Positions 17,331 through 25,394 of a DNA stretch of 64,000 bases are shown here, piece after piece. Below the pieces are notes generated by a model, which was not told the DNA's origin, did no database searches, and saw only the letters and a program-made list of their open reading frames with translations. This DNA is from UBA1181 sp045601045. GTDB lineage: Bacteria > Bacteroidota > Bacteroidia > Bacteroidales > Paludibacteraceae. The stretch covers positions 1-64,000 of the forward strand of contig JAZRZA010000064.1 of assembly GCA_045601045.1 (NCBI GenBank), given 5' to 3'. Made by a program: the position numbers and the translations under genes. Each line of letters starts with the position of its first letter. Within the stretch, counting starts at the first letter, position 1.

Positions 17331-17612
17331 TTATAAATCAATCGAATAATTTTTGGCCATATAGAGGGTTAAGAGTAGTTGCATCGCAAGAATAGCGGGG
17401 ACGCCTAGGTAGAATTTCTTGTGAAGTGTTTTATGACGTAGGGTGTACATGCCCAAAAGCGCTCCAATTGAACCTCCGACGGTTGCGAGAAGAAGCAAGT
17501 TTTTCTCTGGGATGCGTCGTGCGTTCTTCTTTTTGGAGAGGTGTTTATCCCATGCGTAGGTGGCGAAAGCCAGGATGTTGATGGCGAGTATGTATAGTAA
17601 CAAAAATTTCAT
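17331..17612 (-). CDS. DUF1294 small membrane protein
   Basis: The 93-residue protein matches the DUF1294 family: YAWDKHLSKKKNARRIPEKNLLLLA near residue 19, then VGGSIGALLGMYTLRHKTLHKKF, with two or three membrane helices. Function is unknown; in other bacteria the domain is sometimes fused to a cold-shock domain. It begins just after the rpoZ terminator (17624-17661), so it probably has its own promoter. Confidence 0.85.
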   Translation of the reverse strand: MKFLLLYILAINILAFATYAWDKHLSKKKNARRIPEKNLLLLATVGGSIGALLGMYTLRHKTLHKKFYLGVPAILAMQLLLTLYMAKNYSIDL

Positions 17613-17623
17613 GGTTTGTATAG

Positions 17624-17661
17624 CGAAAAAAAGGGAATGCGTCTATCGGCACATTCCCTTT
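17624..17661 (-). terminator. Terminator of bamD-rpoZ
   Basis: A 10-base perfect stem (AAAGGGAATG/CATTCCCTTT) with a 12-base loop is followed by a T run on the minus strand, just after the rpoZ stop. Confidence 0.82.
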
Positions 17662-17683
17662 GTGGTTTTGATTGGATTCGGTA

Positions 17684-18016
17684 TTAATACTTCATCTTGT
17701 CCTTTGAAGGGTTCTTGTAGAATACCTTTCCGTCTGTGTACTCTTGCGCCGCGATCAAAGTTGGCTTTGGAAGCTTCTCGTAGAAACGAGAGATCTCGAT
17801 TTGCTCACGGTTCTCGAATACCTCCTCCAAGTTGTCGTTGAAAGATGCGAACTCCTGTAATTTCTTGTCCAATTCAGACTTCATCTCCACGGCGATTTGG
17901 TTAGAACGACGTGCGATGATGTTCACTGTCTCGTAAACATTGCCTGTATCTGCGCAAAGCGAGTTCATGTCACGAGTGATAGTGTTAGTTGGAGCGGTTA
18001 CTTTTTTGTAGTCCAT
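17684..18016 (-). CDS. rpoZ: DNA-directed RNA polymerase omega subunit, Bacteroidota type
   Basis: The 110-residue product has the Rpb6/omega signature as found in Bacteroidota: NVYETVNIIARRSNQIAVEM, NDNLEEVFENREQIEISRFYE and LPKPTLIAAQEY. It helps RNA polymerase assembly and stability. It starts 12 bases after bamD, and this bamD-rpoZ order is common in the phylum. A strong terminator follows. Confidence 0.9.
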   Translation of the reverse strand: MDYKKVTAPTNTITRDMNSLCADTGNVYETVNIIARRSNQIAVEMKSELDKKLQEFASFNDNLEEVFENREQIEISRFYEKLPKPTLIAAQEYTDGKVFYKNPSKDKMKY

Positions 18017-18028
18017 GATTATATATGT

Positions 18029-18886
18029 TTATTTGTTTTTGTTATCTGTATTCTTGTTGTCTGTATTTTTTTTATCTATCGCATTGATGTATTTCCTCGT
18101 CTTTTCGTGGATCCTCTCCGCGTCTTTTTTGTGCTTCCCGTTAGGGAATTCGCCGATGTAGTTGTAGTACTCATCGTCGGTGTCGCGGTAGCGGTCTTCC
18201 ATCTTGCTCTCCACGCTCTTTACGGCTTGCAAGTATTTGGATTCCAAGATGAGGAAGCTGAGGTCCTCTTTGCGCTTGGTGTCTGGATAGAGTTTCAACG
18301 CGTTTGTGGCGGTGATGACCGCGGAACGGTAGTTGTTGCCCATGTAGTCGCCCAAGTTGTAGTAGAGCTTGGCGTTCTGGTAGGCCTTCTCCGCCAATTT
18401 CTCTTGCAACTCGCCCAACAATGTCACTGCCTCCGCTTTGTATTGACTGCTCGGATAGAGATTGGTGAACTCCAACAGCTCGTCGATTGCCGTGACGGTG
18501 CTCGCTTGATCGAGTTTCACGTCGGGTGAATCGTAGTAGAGACATTTTCCTGTGAGGAATTTGCACTCCTCCGCATGTTGTCCTTGCGGGTAGCTGCGGA
18601 AGTAAGCGGAAAAATAGCTCTTGGCGGAAATGTAGTCCTTGTTGTTGTAATGGGACTTGGCGATCATATAGACAACGTTCTCTCCTTTTTCGGTGCCTCT
18701 GAAAGCGGAACCGACAGTCTCCAAAATAGTATGGGCCTTATAGTATTCCCCTTTGTTGAAATACTCCACGGCCTTTTCGTACTTGAAGTCGTTGTCTGTA
18801 CTCTTCACAATCTTGTTGTAGCCGCCGCAAGAGGCGAGTCCCAACATGGTGATTGCCAATGTAATATGTCTAAAACTCTTTTCCAT
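18029..18886 (-). CDS. bamD: Outer membrane protein assembly factor BamD
   Basis: The 285-residue lipoprotein (signal MEKSFRHITLAITMLGLASC, lipidated Cys20) is made of TPR-like helical repeats as in BamD/YfiO, including AVEYFNKGEYYKA, NVVYMIAKSHYNNKDY and SYPQGQHAEECKFLTG. BamD is the essential lipoprotein partner of BamA in outer-membrane barrel insertion. The start at 18886 is chosen because the in-frame ATG at 18904 overlaps the promoter -7 box. The tail carries a short NTDNK direct repeat. rpoZ follows 12 bases later. Confidence 0.9.
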   Translation of the reverse strand: MEKSFRHITLAITMLGLASCGGYNKIVKSTDNDFKYEKAVEYFNKGEYYKAHTILETVGSAFRGTEKGENVVYMIAKSHYNNKDYISAKSYFSAYFRSYPQGQHAEECKFLTGKCLYYDSPDVKLDQASTVTAIDELLEFTNLYPSSQYKAEAVTLLGELQEKLAEKAYQNAKLYYNLGDYMGNNYRSAVITATNALKLYPDTKRKEDLSFLILESKYLQAVKSVESKMEDRYRDTDDEYYNYIGEFPNGKHKKDAERIHEKTRKYINAIDKKNTDNKNTDNKNK

Positions 18887-18901
18887 CCTTAATCTAAACC
18901 G

Positions 18902-18932
18902 CAAAGATAGGCAAAAACGTTCGAAAGATAAA
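18902..18932 (-). promoter_or_regulatory. Promoter of bamD-rpoZ
   Basis: On the minus strand TATCTTTG (complement of 18902-18909) is preceded at 19 bases by TTTA (complement of 18929-18932). This is one mismatch from the Bacteroidota consensus. Confidence 0.6.
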
Positions 18933-19041
18933 AGAAAAACATTCGTTTTTAACTATTTTAAATAAAATGTTTTTATTTCTTTTGCATTTAGAAAATATGA
19001 TTTAGTATTTAGTTGTAAAACGAAATTTAGAATAGAAAATT

Positions 19042-19458
19042 ATGTTGAAGAGAATTTTGTCGATTTCTGGAAAGCCAGGATTGTTTGAGTTGGTCTCTCA
19101 GGGAAAGAATATGTTGATTTTGGAGTCGCTTACAGAGAAGAAGCGTGTGCCTGCATACACTCACGAAAAGATTTTGTCTCTTGGCGATATCGCTATTTAT
19201 ACAGAGGAAGGCGAGACACCGTTGGCGGAGGTTCTTCAATCCATCAAAGAGAAGGAGAACGGCAAGGTGGCTAGCATCAATCCGAAGAAGGCTGAAGGCA
19301 AGGAGTTGGCAGCTTATTTGGCTACTGTGTTGCCAAACTTCGACCGTGACCGTGTCTATTCATCCGACATCAAGAAGTTGCTCACATGGTACAACATCTT
19401 GGTTGAGAGTGGTCGCGACCAATTCGTAGAGGAAAAAAAAGAGGCTGAGGCGAAATAA
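19042..19458 (+). CDS. DUF5606 domain protein
   Basis: The 138-residue protein matches a Bacteroidota family of unknown function. The N-terminus MLKRILSISGKPGLFELVSQG and the LGDIAIYTEEG segment form a small beta-rich domain, and the second half is helical (SDIKKLLTWYNILVESG) with a Lys/Glu-rich tail. It is a single-gene unit ending in the terminator at 19484-19520. Confidence 0.85.
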   Translation: MLKRILSISGKPGLFELVSQGKNMLILESLTEKKRVPAYTHEKILSLGDIAIYTEEGETPLAEVLQSIKEKENGKVASINPKKAEGKELAAYLATVLPNFDRDRVYSSDIKKLLTWYNILVESGRDQFVEEKKEAEAK

Positions 19459-19483
19459 AAAATCCCTTATCCAAACTTTATAG

Positions 19484-19520
19484 GAGAAGATGCGTGCGTA
19501 TCTTCTCTTTCTTTTTTTCT
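19484..19520 (+). terminator. Terminator after the DUF5606 gene
   Basis: A stem GAGAAGAT/ATCTTCTC (19484-19491 with 19500-19507) is followed by TTTCTTTTTTTCT. It overlaps the farthest possible start of the next gene, which helps reject that start. Confidence 0.8.
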
Positions 19521-19585
19521 TTTTTGCGCATCTTAATAGTGCGCTTTTAATAGTGTGCATTGGGTTTTACTTTATCAGATTTGCC

Positions 19586-20737
19586 ATGAATGTGCTTTTT
19601 ATGTCGCCTTGGTATCCTCATCGTTACGATGCGATGTCGGGGCTTTTCGTCCGAAAACATGCTGAGGCGGTCGCCCGGCAGTGTGAGGTTACTACGCTCT
19701 ATCTCTATCCGGACGGTAATGTGAAGGAGACGGAGGTGGAGGTACAGACGACCAATGGAGTCCATGAGGTTTATCTCTATTACCCCTTTGTGGATCGCCC
19801 CTTGTTGAGGCAGCTGACGAAGGCGTTGAACTTTCTCAGAGCCTTTCGTAAAGGATACAGGGAGGTGAAGGCACGTTTTGGTAAGCCCGATGTGGTTCAA
19901 ACGAATGTCTTGACGCGTTGCGGCGCGTTGGCCTGGTGGTTGAAAAGGCGGGAGGGAATCCCCTATGTGATCGTGGAGCATTGGACCCGCTATCTGCCCC
20001 AGAACTTCAACTATAAAGGGTGGCTGAGAAGATGGGTAAGCGAACGGGTTGTGAAGGAGGCCTCCTGTGTTTTGCCTGTCAGCCGCATGTTGTGTGACGC
20101 GATGCGTTCCCACGGGTTGGCGCATTCCAACTATCAAGTGGTGAACAATGTGGTGGACGATTTCTTTTTCGAACAGCCGATCTCGGCCGATAGAACTCAT
20201 GGGAAGTTCCGTTTCTTGCATGTCTCCTGTTTTATCGAGCGGGCCAAGAATGTCTGCGGTATGTTGCGTGTGGTGAAGCGTCTCTCCGAGGAACGGAGTG
20301 ATTTTACCTTTACCATTATTGGCGTAGGTCCCGATTTCGAGGAGGTGAAGCGATATACGGAAACATTGGATTTGCCTGATGGCCTCGTCTCTTTTGTCGG
20401 GGAACAGCAGCCGCGTCAGGTTTGCGGCTATTTGGCTGAGAGTGACGCCTTTGTGATGTTCTCGAATTACGAAAATGCTCCCGTGGTGATCTCCGAATCG
20501 TTGGCGATGGGTGTTCCTGTGATCTCTACCCGGGTGGGTGGCATCTCCGATATGATAGACGCCCAAAGCGGCGTGCTGATCGAAGCGGGTGATGAGCAGG
20601 CTCTTTATGAGCAAATGGTTGGTATGATGGAGCACCGCTCGGCGTTCGACGAGGAAAAGATCCGACAACGGGCCCGCCGTTACAGTTACGAGTCGGTCGG
20701 GAACTTTTTGGTGGAACGTTATCGAGAGTGTTTGTGA
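19586..20737 (+). CDS. GT4 family glycosyltransferase
   Basis: The 383-residue product has the two-Rossmann GT-B layout. The acceptor half begins MNVLFMSPWYPHRYDAMSGLFV and contains the VEHWTRYLPQN loop. The donor half has FLHVSCFIERAKNVCGMLRV and the nucleotide-sugar site ENAPVVISESLAMGVPVIST near residue 300. It probably adds a sugar to a lipid-linked or surface glycan in the cytoplasm. The start at 19586 is used because earlier in-frame ATGs fall in the terminator. No other glycan genes adjoin. Confidence 0.88.
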   Translation: MNVLFMSPWYPHRYDAMSGLFVRKHAEAVARQCEVTTLYLYPDGNVKETEVEVQTTNGVHEVYLYYPFVDRPLLRQLTKALNFLRAFRKGYREVKARFGKPDVVQTNVLTRCGALAWWLKRREGIPYVIVEHWTRYLPQNFNYKGWLRRWVSERVVKEASCVLPVSRMLCDAMRSHGLAHSNYQVVNNVVDDFFFEQPISADRTHGKFRFLHVSCFIERAKNVCGMLRVVKRLSEERSDFTFTIIGVGPDFEEVKRYTETLDLPDGLVSFVGEQQPRQVCGYLAESDAFVMFSNYENAPVVISESLAMGVPVISTRVGGISDMIDAQSGVLIEAGDEQALYEQMVGMMEHRSAFDEEKIRQRARRYSYESVGNFLVERYRECL

Positions 20738-20770
20738 ATAAGTTGGACGAGGAAAATAGGGAAAAATAGG

Positions 20771-20802
20771 AAAGGGGTGTGCCGATGATGACACACCCCT
20801 TT
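20771..20802. terminator. Bidirectional terminator between convergent genes
   Basis: An 11-base perfect stem (AAAGGGGTGTG/CACACCCCTTT) with a 10-base loop lies between the glycosyltransferase and the convergent gene at 20829-21167. T-rich flanks are present on the plus side and A-rich flanks on the minus side. Confidence 0.75.
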
Positions 20803-20828
20803 CGTTTCGTGAGGGACTCAATAGAGTT

Positions 20829-21167
20829 TTATCCTACTCTCTGCTGTTGCATCTCGTGGCTTTCCTTGAGATTTTTGCTTCCTGTCGCGATGGATGAAAG
20901 CGCCTCTTGAATCATGTAGAAGGCCTCCTTGAACGACTTGTCCGCTTGAGAGAGTCTGTACACCGTATCCATGGCTACCGCTGTGGAATCGGGTGCGTCG
21001 CAGTCAGATGGCGCGATGTTCGCAAGGTCATTCACAATGAGCTGAATGTGCTTCTGCTCAAACTGAAGAAGATTGAATTTCTGTTTCATGTCCGCCAACA
21101 AAAAATCCATTTCTCTGGTGATGTCCATTGTGCTTTTTCTAACCATTGGCTCTAATACGTTTTCCAT
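20829..21167 (-). CDS. Hypothetical protein, helical, 112 residues
   Basis: No family was recognised. The sequence has no signal peptide or membrane segment and is rich in charged and heptad-like helical stretches (TREMDFLLADMKQKFNLLQFEQKH; SFKEAFYMIQEALSSI), suggesting a small coiled-coil cytoplasmic protein. It ends at the bidirectional terminator and is convergent with the glycosyltransferase, which supports a real transcription unit. Confidence 0.55.
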   Translation of the reverse strand: MENVLEPMVRKSTMDITREMDFLLADMKQKFNLLQFEQKHIQLIVNDLANIAPSDCDAPDSTAVAMDTVYRLSQADKSFKEAFYMIQEALSSIATGSKNLKESHEMQQQRVG

Positions 21168-21336
21168 GTTTTCCCCTTTAGTTAAACTTCAATTTCGTTC
21201 CGCTAATGTAGCGAAATGGTTTTTGAAAAAGAAAATTTTCGAACCGATAATTTTCAACAAAGGGGCGGTTTATGACAAATGTCTTTAAAGCCGATTTATC
21301 GTGTTTCTTGCCTAAAAAATGTGGAAAATTTCCCAG

Positions 21337-21759
21337 TTAGGCTTGCTGGCTCTTGAAAGCCAGGGCGTACATCTTCATCTGGTTCACCATGGCAAGCATA
21401 CCGTTGGAACGGGTAGGGGAGAGGTGCTCCTTGAGGCCGATTTGGTCGATGAAGTAGAGATCAGTATCTAAGATCTCGTCCGGCGTGTGGCCCGACAAGA
21501 CCTCCACCAACATGGAGACGATGCCGCCAGAGATGTCGGTGTTGCTCTCTCCTTGGAAGAAGACCAAGCCATCCTTGAACTCAGCGTGTACCCACACTTT
21601 GCTTTGGCATCCCTCGATGAGGTACTTGTCGATCTTGTACTCTTCGTCAACACCGGGGTTGGCGATGCCCTTGTCGATGATTTGTTGGTACTTGTCCAAC
21701 CAATCGTCGAGGAACTCGAATTCGGCGATGATCTCGTCTTGTTTCTCTGCTATTGTCAT
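21337..21759 (-). CDS. sufE: Cysteine desulfuration protein SufE
   Basis: The 140-residue protein accepts sulfane sulfur from SufS on a conserved cysteine (C51 in LIEGCQSKVW) and passes it to the SufBCD scaffold during Fe-S cluster assembly. Flanking motifs DKYQQIIDKG, DISGGIVSMLVEVLSG and LSPTRSNGMLAMVNQM fit the family. It follows sufS with a 17-base gap. sufBCD are not in the window. Confidence 0.92.
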   Translation of the reverse strand: MTIAEKQDEIIAEFEFLDDWLDKYQQIIDKGIANPGVDEEYKIDKYLIEGCQSKVWVHAEFKDGLVFFQGESNTDISGGIVSMLVEVLSGHTPDEILDTDLYFIDQIGLKEHLSPTRSNGMLAMVNQMKMYALAFKSQQA

Positions 21760-21776
21760 GCTATCTTTTTTATCTA

Positions 21777-23003
21777 TTATTTCCTTCTGAACATTTTCGC
21801 GGCTCTTTGCACGCCCGCCACAAGGATGTCGATCTCCTCTTTGGTGTTGTAGATGCCGAACGACGCGCGCACGGTTCCTTCGATGCCGAAGGCTGCCATG
21901 ACGGGCTCCGCGCAGTGGTGTCCTGTACGGACCGCGATGCCTAACTTGTCTATGATGGATCCCAAATCGTAAGGGTGGATGTCACCCACGAGGAAGGATA
22001 CCAAGCCACTTCTGTTTTGGGCGTTGCCGATGAATCGGATATTCTCCACTTCTCCTAATCTCTCCAAAGTGTAGCGTACCAACTCCTGTTCGTGCGCCGC
22101 GATCTCCTCCATGCCGATGGCGCTGACATAGTTGAGTGCCTCCGCCAAGGCTGTAGAACCGATATAGTCTGGGGTTCCCGCCTCAAATTTGAAGGGCAAC
22201 TCGTTGAATGTGGTCTTCTCGAAGGTGACCTTTTGGATCATCTCGCCGCCGCCTTGGTAGGGTGGTATGCGTTCCAGCCACTCCTCTTTGCCATAGAGGA
22301 CGCCGATACCGGTAGGCCCGTAAATCTTGTGTCCTGAGAAGACGTAGAAATCCGCGTCGAGCACCTGAACATCCACGGGCATGTGGGGCACTGATTGTGC
22401 GCCGTCCACCAATACTGGAATGTTGTGGCTATGTGCCTTCGCGATGATCTCCGCCACAGGGTTGATGGTTCCCAAGGTGTTGGAAACATGGGCGATGGAG
22501 ATGAGTTTGGTCTTCGTCGTGATGAGTTCGTCCAGTTTTTCCAACAGCAGTTCACCCTTCTCGTCGAAAGGAATCACCTTGAGCACGATGCCCTTCTCCT
22601 CTTGAAGGAGTTGCCAAGGAACGATGTTGGAGTGGTGCTCCATATGGGAGACGATGATCTCGTCGCCCTCTTGGCATTGGCTTCTGCCGAAAGAGGAGGC
22701 TACTAAGTTGATGGCCTCCGTGGTGCCTCTGGTAAAGACGATTTCACGGGCGTGTTTCGCATTGATGAATTTCCGGACGGTTTCGCGCGCTGCTTCGTGG
22801 GCTTCCGTCGCCACCTGGCTGAGGAAGTGGACACCACGATGGATGTTCGCATTGTTGTTGAGGTAATTTTCGCTGATCTTCTCTACCACGCACATCGGTT
22901 TCTGCGTCGTGGCCGCGTTGTCCAAATAGACCAACGGCCTTCCATAAATCTCCTTCTTTAAGATAGGGAAGTCCTCTCTGATTTTATTGATATCGAAACT
23001 CAT
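21777..23003 (-). CDS. sufS: Cysteine desulfurase SufS
   Basis: The 408-residue PLP enzyme removes sulfur from cysteine for Fe-S cluster assembly. Landmarks are VYLDNAATTQKP, the PLP-lysine motif FSGHKIYGPTGIG, GTPDYIGSTALAEAL, and the active-site cysteine in AVRTGHHCAEP near residue 360. ATG 23001-23003 (MSFDINKIREDFPIL) is the family start; an in-frame ATG 20 codons upstream only adds an unrelated extension. sufE follows. Confidence 0.94.
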   Translation of the reverse strand: MSFDINKIREDFPILKKEIYGRPLVYLDNAATTQKPMCVVEKISENYLNNNANIHRGVHFLSQVATEAHEAARETVRKFINAKHAREIVFTRGTTEAINLVASSFGRSQCQEGDEIIVSHMEHHSNIVPWQLLQEEKGIVLKVIPFDEKGELLLEKLDELITTKTKLISIAHVSNTLGTINPVAEIIAKAHSHNIPVLVDGAQSVPHMPVDVQVLDADFYVFSGHKIYGPTGIGVLYGKEEWLERIPPYQGGGEMIQKVTFEKTTFNELPFKFEAGTPDYIGSTALAEALNYVSAIGMEEIAAHEQELVRYTLERLGEVENIRFIGNAQNRSGLVSFLVGDIHPYDLGSIIDKLGIAVRTGHHCAEPVMAAFGIEGTVRASFGIYNTKEEIDILVAGVQRAAKMFRRK

Positions 23004-23102
23004 CTCTTTGCACTTTTCCGCGAATTTACGAAAATATGGGCAAAAATGTAGAACTTCATTCAATATTACATTGAGATAAAGAATCGCTTGTCCAAATACT
23101 AT

Positions 23103-23648
23103 TCAATGATTATTTTCTACTTCATGTTTGGTTATGAGGTAATTTTGCAGTACATTTGCAATACCTCCATTAGGTTGTGGTGAAGAAGCTGTGCTTTCAT
23201 GAACCGGGTTAGACGCAACAACCTCTTGGAGATTTTTTGTTAAAAAGGATTCGTGTAGATACAATCGTTGTTGCTTGAGGTTTGCAATTACTTCAACAGC
23301 GCATACGTATTTTTCTTCCGCTATTTGTATTGGAGCAGCAATTATGCCGGTCATTTGCTTCTTGCCATTTGTTCCGTAGTAATTTAATGGCATTATAACA
23401 ACACCTTTTTCTAGAACATCTTTTACGGCAGCAAAAGAAGCTGATTTAACTCTACTATTACCATGTTGTTTGCTGTTTTGCACGCCTTTCTTATCTAATA
23501 CCACAGTACCAAAAGGTGAGTTTGCCGTTCCACCTTGTAATTCAAAGAAAGCAGAAACTTGGTTGGCAAATGACATGCCTTCTTTGGGTAGAAATTCGTC
23601 TCCTTTCAATATACATACCGGACTATCATTTAATAAATCCATTTCCAT
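23103..23648 (-). CDS. Orphan protein with possible BECR-fold (LPD3/PBECR-like) nuclease domain
   Basis: The 181-residue protein does not belong to a family I can name with confidence. The middle (about residues 58-130) has a layout like the barnase/EndoU/colicin E5/RelE nuclease domains of phage polyvalent proteins. That layout is an HG-S-R-K helix start, a helix ending VLEKGVVIM, a strand pair with GIIAAPIQIAEEKYVCAVEVI, and a final LYLHES strand. It has no signal peptide, and it is A/T-rich and CAA-rich compared with its housekeeping neighbours, which suggests transfer. No partner or immunity gene is next to it. Confidence 0.4.
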   Translation of the reverse strand: MEMDLLNDSPVCILKGDEFLPKEGMSFANQVSAFFELQGGTANSPFGTVVLDKKGVQNSKQHGNSRVKSASFAAVKDVLEKGVVIMPLNYYGTNGKKQMTGIIAAPIQIAEEKYVCAVEVIANLKQQRLYLHESFLTKNLQEVVASNPVHESTASSPQPNGGIANVLQNYLITKHEVENNH

Positions 23649-23737
23649 ATTCTTTCCTTGTAAATGTCTGTATAAAGGGCATTTAGTTGCTTCGTTTTTG
23701 TGGGTTGGGTGTTTGGTTAGTGGGATGAATAAACCTA

Positions 23738-24100
23738 CTACGGCAAAAAAGCGTCCTCAATGTGTTCGATCTGATAGTTCCCTTCCAAGGGTGAAGTGAT
23801 AACTGAAATGATGTCGAATTGTGTCGGCAAAAGGATATTGAATTTGAAAATGTAGGCCTGTGCCGCCAAAATCGTATTCCGCATCTTGGTTTTGTTGACG
23901 CTATCCGCAGGGTGGAGTAGGAAATTGTCCTTGCGGGTACGTACCTCCACGATGATAAGCATGTTGTCGTGTTCCGCCACGATGTCCAGTTCCAGTTTCC
24001 CGCTTCTCCAGTTCCGATGTCTGATTTTGTAGCCTTTGTCGACCAGGTAAGCTACTGCCTTTTCCTCTCCTAATTGGCCTAATTCGTTGTGTTCCGCCAT
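23738..24100 (-). CDS. YraN family (UPF0102) endonuclease-like protein
   Basis: The 120-residue protein has the YraN restriction-endonuclease-like core: LGQLGEEKAVAYLVDKGYKI, RNWRSGKLELDIVAEHDNMLIIVEVRTR (the D and ExR residues of the PD-(D/E)XK-like site), and a C-terminal FDIISVI strand. Its substrate is unknown; it is usually near housekeeping genes. It has a textbook promoter (24134-24165), divergent from hemW. Confidence 0.9.
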   Translation of the reverse strand: MAEHNELGQLGEEKAVAYLVDKGYKIRHRNWRSGKLELDIVAEHDNMLIIVEVRTRKDNFLLHPADSVNKTKMRNTILAAQAYIFKFNILLPTQFDIISVITSPLEGNYQIEHIEDAFLP

Positions 24101-24133
24101 AATGCAAATTTTTAACAGGTTAATATTCCGTCA

Positions 24134-24165
24134 CAAAAGTAACAAATGTTTAAATAATACGCAAA
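24134..24165 (-). promoter_or_regulatory. Promoter of yraN
   Basis: On the minus strand TTTG (complement of 24162-24165), 20 bases and TACTTTTG (complement of 24134-24141) give an exact match to the Bacteroidota sigma-factor consensus. The predicted leader is about 28 bases. Confidence 0.75.
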
Positions 24166-24212
24166 TTATCAATCGGCGTAATGCGCATCATTCATAATTC
24201 AAAATTCATCAT

Positions 24213-24220
24213 TACCTTTG
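24213..24220 (+). promoter_or_regulatory. -7 box (TACCTTTG) for hemW, suggesting a leaderless transcript
   Basis: This exact TAnnTTTG box ends 4 bases before the hemW ATG at 24225. Since transcription starts a few bases after this box in Bacteroidota, the mRNA would begin at or near the start codon. Confidence 0.5.
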
Positions 24221-24224
24221 CATT

Positions 24225-25352
24225 ATGGCAGGCATTTATATCCATATCCCCCTGTGTAAGAATCGTTGCGTCTACTGCGATTTTTACTCCTCCACGTATG
24301 ATGGCAATCGTGCGGAACTGGTCCGCGCGCTTGGAAGGGAACTGGTGGACCGCAAGGATTACCTGCATGGCGCAACGGTTAAGACGCTCTATTTGGGAGG
24401 TGGAACCCCCTCGCTGTTGCGTGCGGATGAGTTGGCCTATCTTTTTGATACGGTGCTGGCCCAATATCAGTGCGACTTCGAGGAGGTGACCTTGGAGGCC
24501 AACCCCGATGATCTGAGTGAGGATTTTCTTCAATCGTTGAGGCAGTTGCCGATAAATCGGTTGAGCTTGGGTGTCCAAAGTTTCCATGATGACGATTTGC
24601 GGTTGCTCAATCGTCGTCATACAGCGCAGGAGGCGAAGGCTGCCGTGAAGCGTTGCCAACAGGCGGGTTTCACCAATCTGAGCATTGATTTGATCTATGC
24701 CTTGCCCGATCAAACATTGTCGGCTTGGCAGGATAACATAGAGCAAGCCATCGCACTGGATGTCCCCCATATCTCCGCCTATCATCTCACCTATGAGGAG
24801 GGAACAAAGATCTACCGTATGCTTCAAAAGGGCGAGGTGCAGGAGGCCGACGAGGAGTTGAGCGTAGAAATGTTCCGAACCCTGCGTCAGCGATTGAATG
24901 AAGCAGGTATCATGCAGTATGAAATCTCCAATTTCGCCAAACCGGGTTTTCATGCCAAACACAACTCCTCATATTGGGATGGAACGCCCTATTTGGGCAT
25001 AGGCCCTTCCGCTCACTCCTTCGATGGCAAGGATCGTCGATGGAACATTACCGATACTAGACGTTATCTGCAATATATGCAGGCGGGCGAACCCTACTTT
25101 GAGATGGAGGAGTTGGACATTGCCTCCTCTTATAATGACTATGTCATCACTTCATTGCGTACCATTGTGGGAATGGACTTGGAACTTCTTTCGAATCGTT
25201 TCGGGGAACCGTACGCCTCATATTGCATGGAGCAGATCGCCCCTTCTATCCAGGCGGGCGAAGCCTTCATCCAGGCGGGCCGTTTGGCTTTGACGGAGAA
25301 GGGACTCTTCTTATCCGATGCGATAATGGAGCGGCTGATGTGGGTGGAGTAA
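24225..25352 (+). CDS. hemW: Radical SAM heme chaperone HemW
   Basis: The 375-residue protein has the radical SAM cluster motif CKNRCVYC (Cys11, Cys15, Cys18) preceded by GIYIHIPL, then TLYLGGGTPSLL, LEANPDD and LSLGVQSFHDDDL. The HemW C-terminal domain is present (GIGPSAHSF, ISAYHLTYEEGT). HemW binds heme and hands it to target proteins; it was formerly called oxygen-independent coproporphyrinogen oxidase-like. The single ATG at 24225 fits the family start. Confidence 0.92.
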   Translation: MAGIYIHIPLCKNRCVYCDFYSSTYDGNRAELVRALGRELVDRKDYLHGATVKTLYLGGGTPSLLRADELAYLFDTVLAQYQCDFEEVTLEANPDDLSEDFLQSLRQLPINRLSLGVQSFHDDDLRLLNRRHTAQEAKAAVKRCQQAGFTNLSIDLIYALPDQTLSAWQDNIEQAIALDVPHISAYHLTYEEGTKIYRMLQKGEVQEADEELSVEMFRTLRQRLNEAGIMQYEISNFAKPGFHAKHNSSYWDGTPYLGIGPSAHSFDGKDRRWNITDTRRYLQYMQAGEPYFEMEELDIASSYNDYVITSLRTIVGMDLELLSNRFGEPYASYCMEQIAPSIQAGEAFIQAGRLALTEKGLFLSDAIMERLMWVE

Positions 25353-25365
25353 TTAATTTAATTTG

Positions 25366-25373
25366 TAACTTTG
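25366..25373 (+). promoter_or_regulatory. -7 box (TAACTTTG) for coaD
   Basis: This exact TAnnTTTG match lies 21 bases before the coaD ATG. The -33 region is only weakly TGGG-like. Confidence 0.5.
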
Positions 25374-25394
25374 CCGAAAATTTCTGAATACGAA

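Noticed and set aside
19547..20821. 424-residue open frame antisense to the glycosyltransferase
   Set aside because: The plus-strand frame has clear GT4 motifs; this frame runs through the bidirectional terminator and has no recognisable domain.
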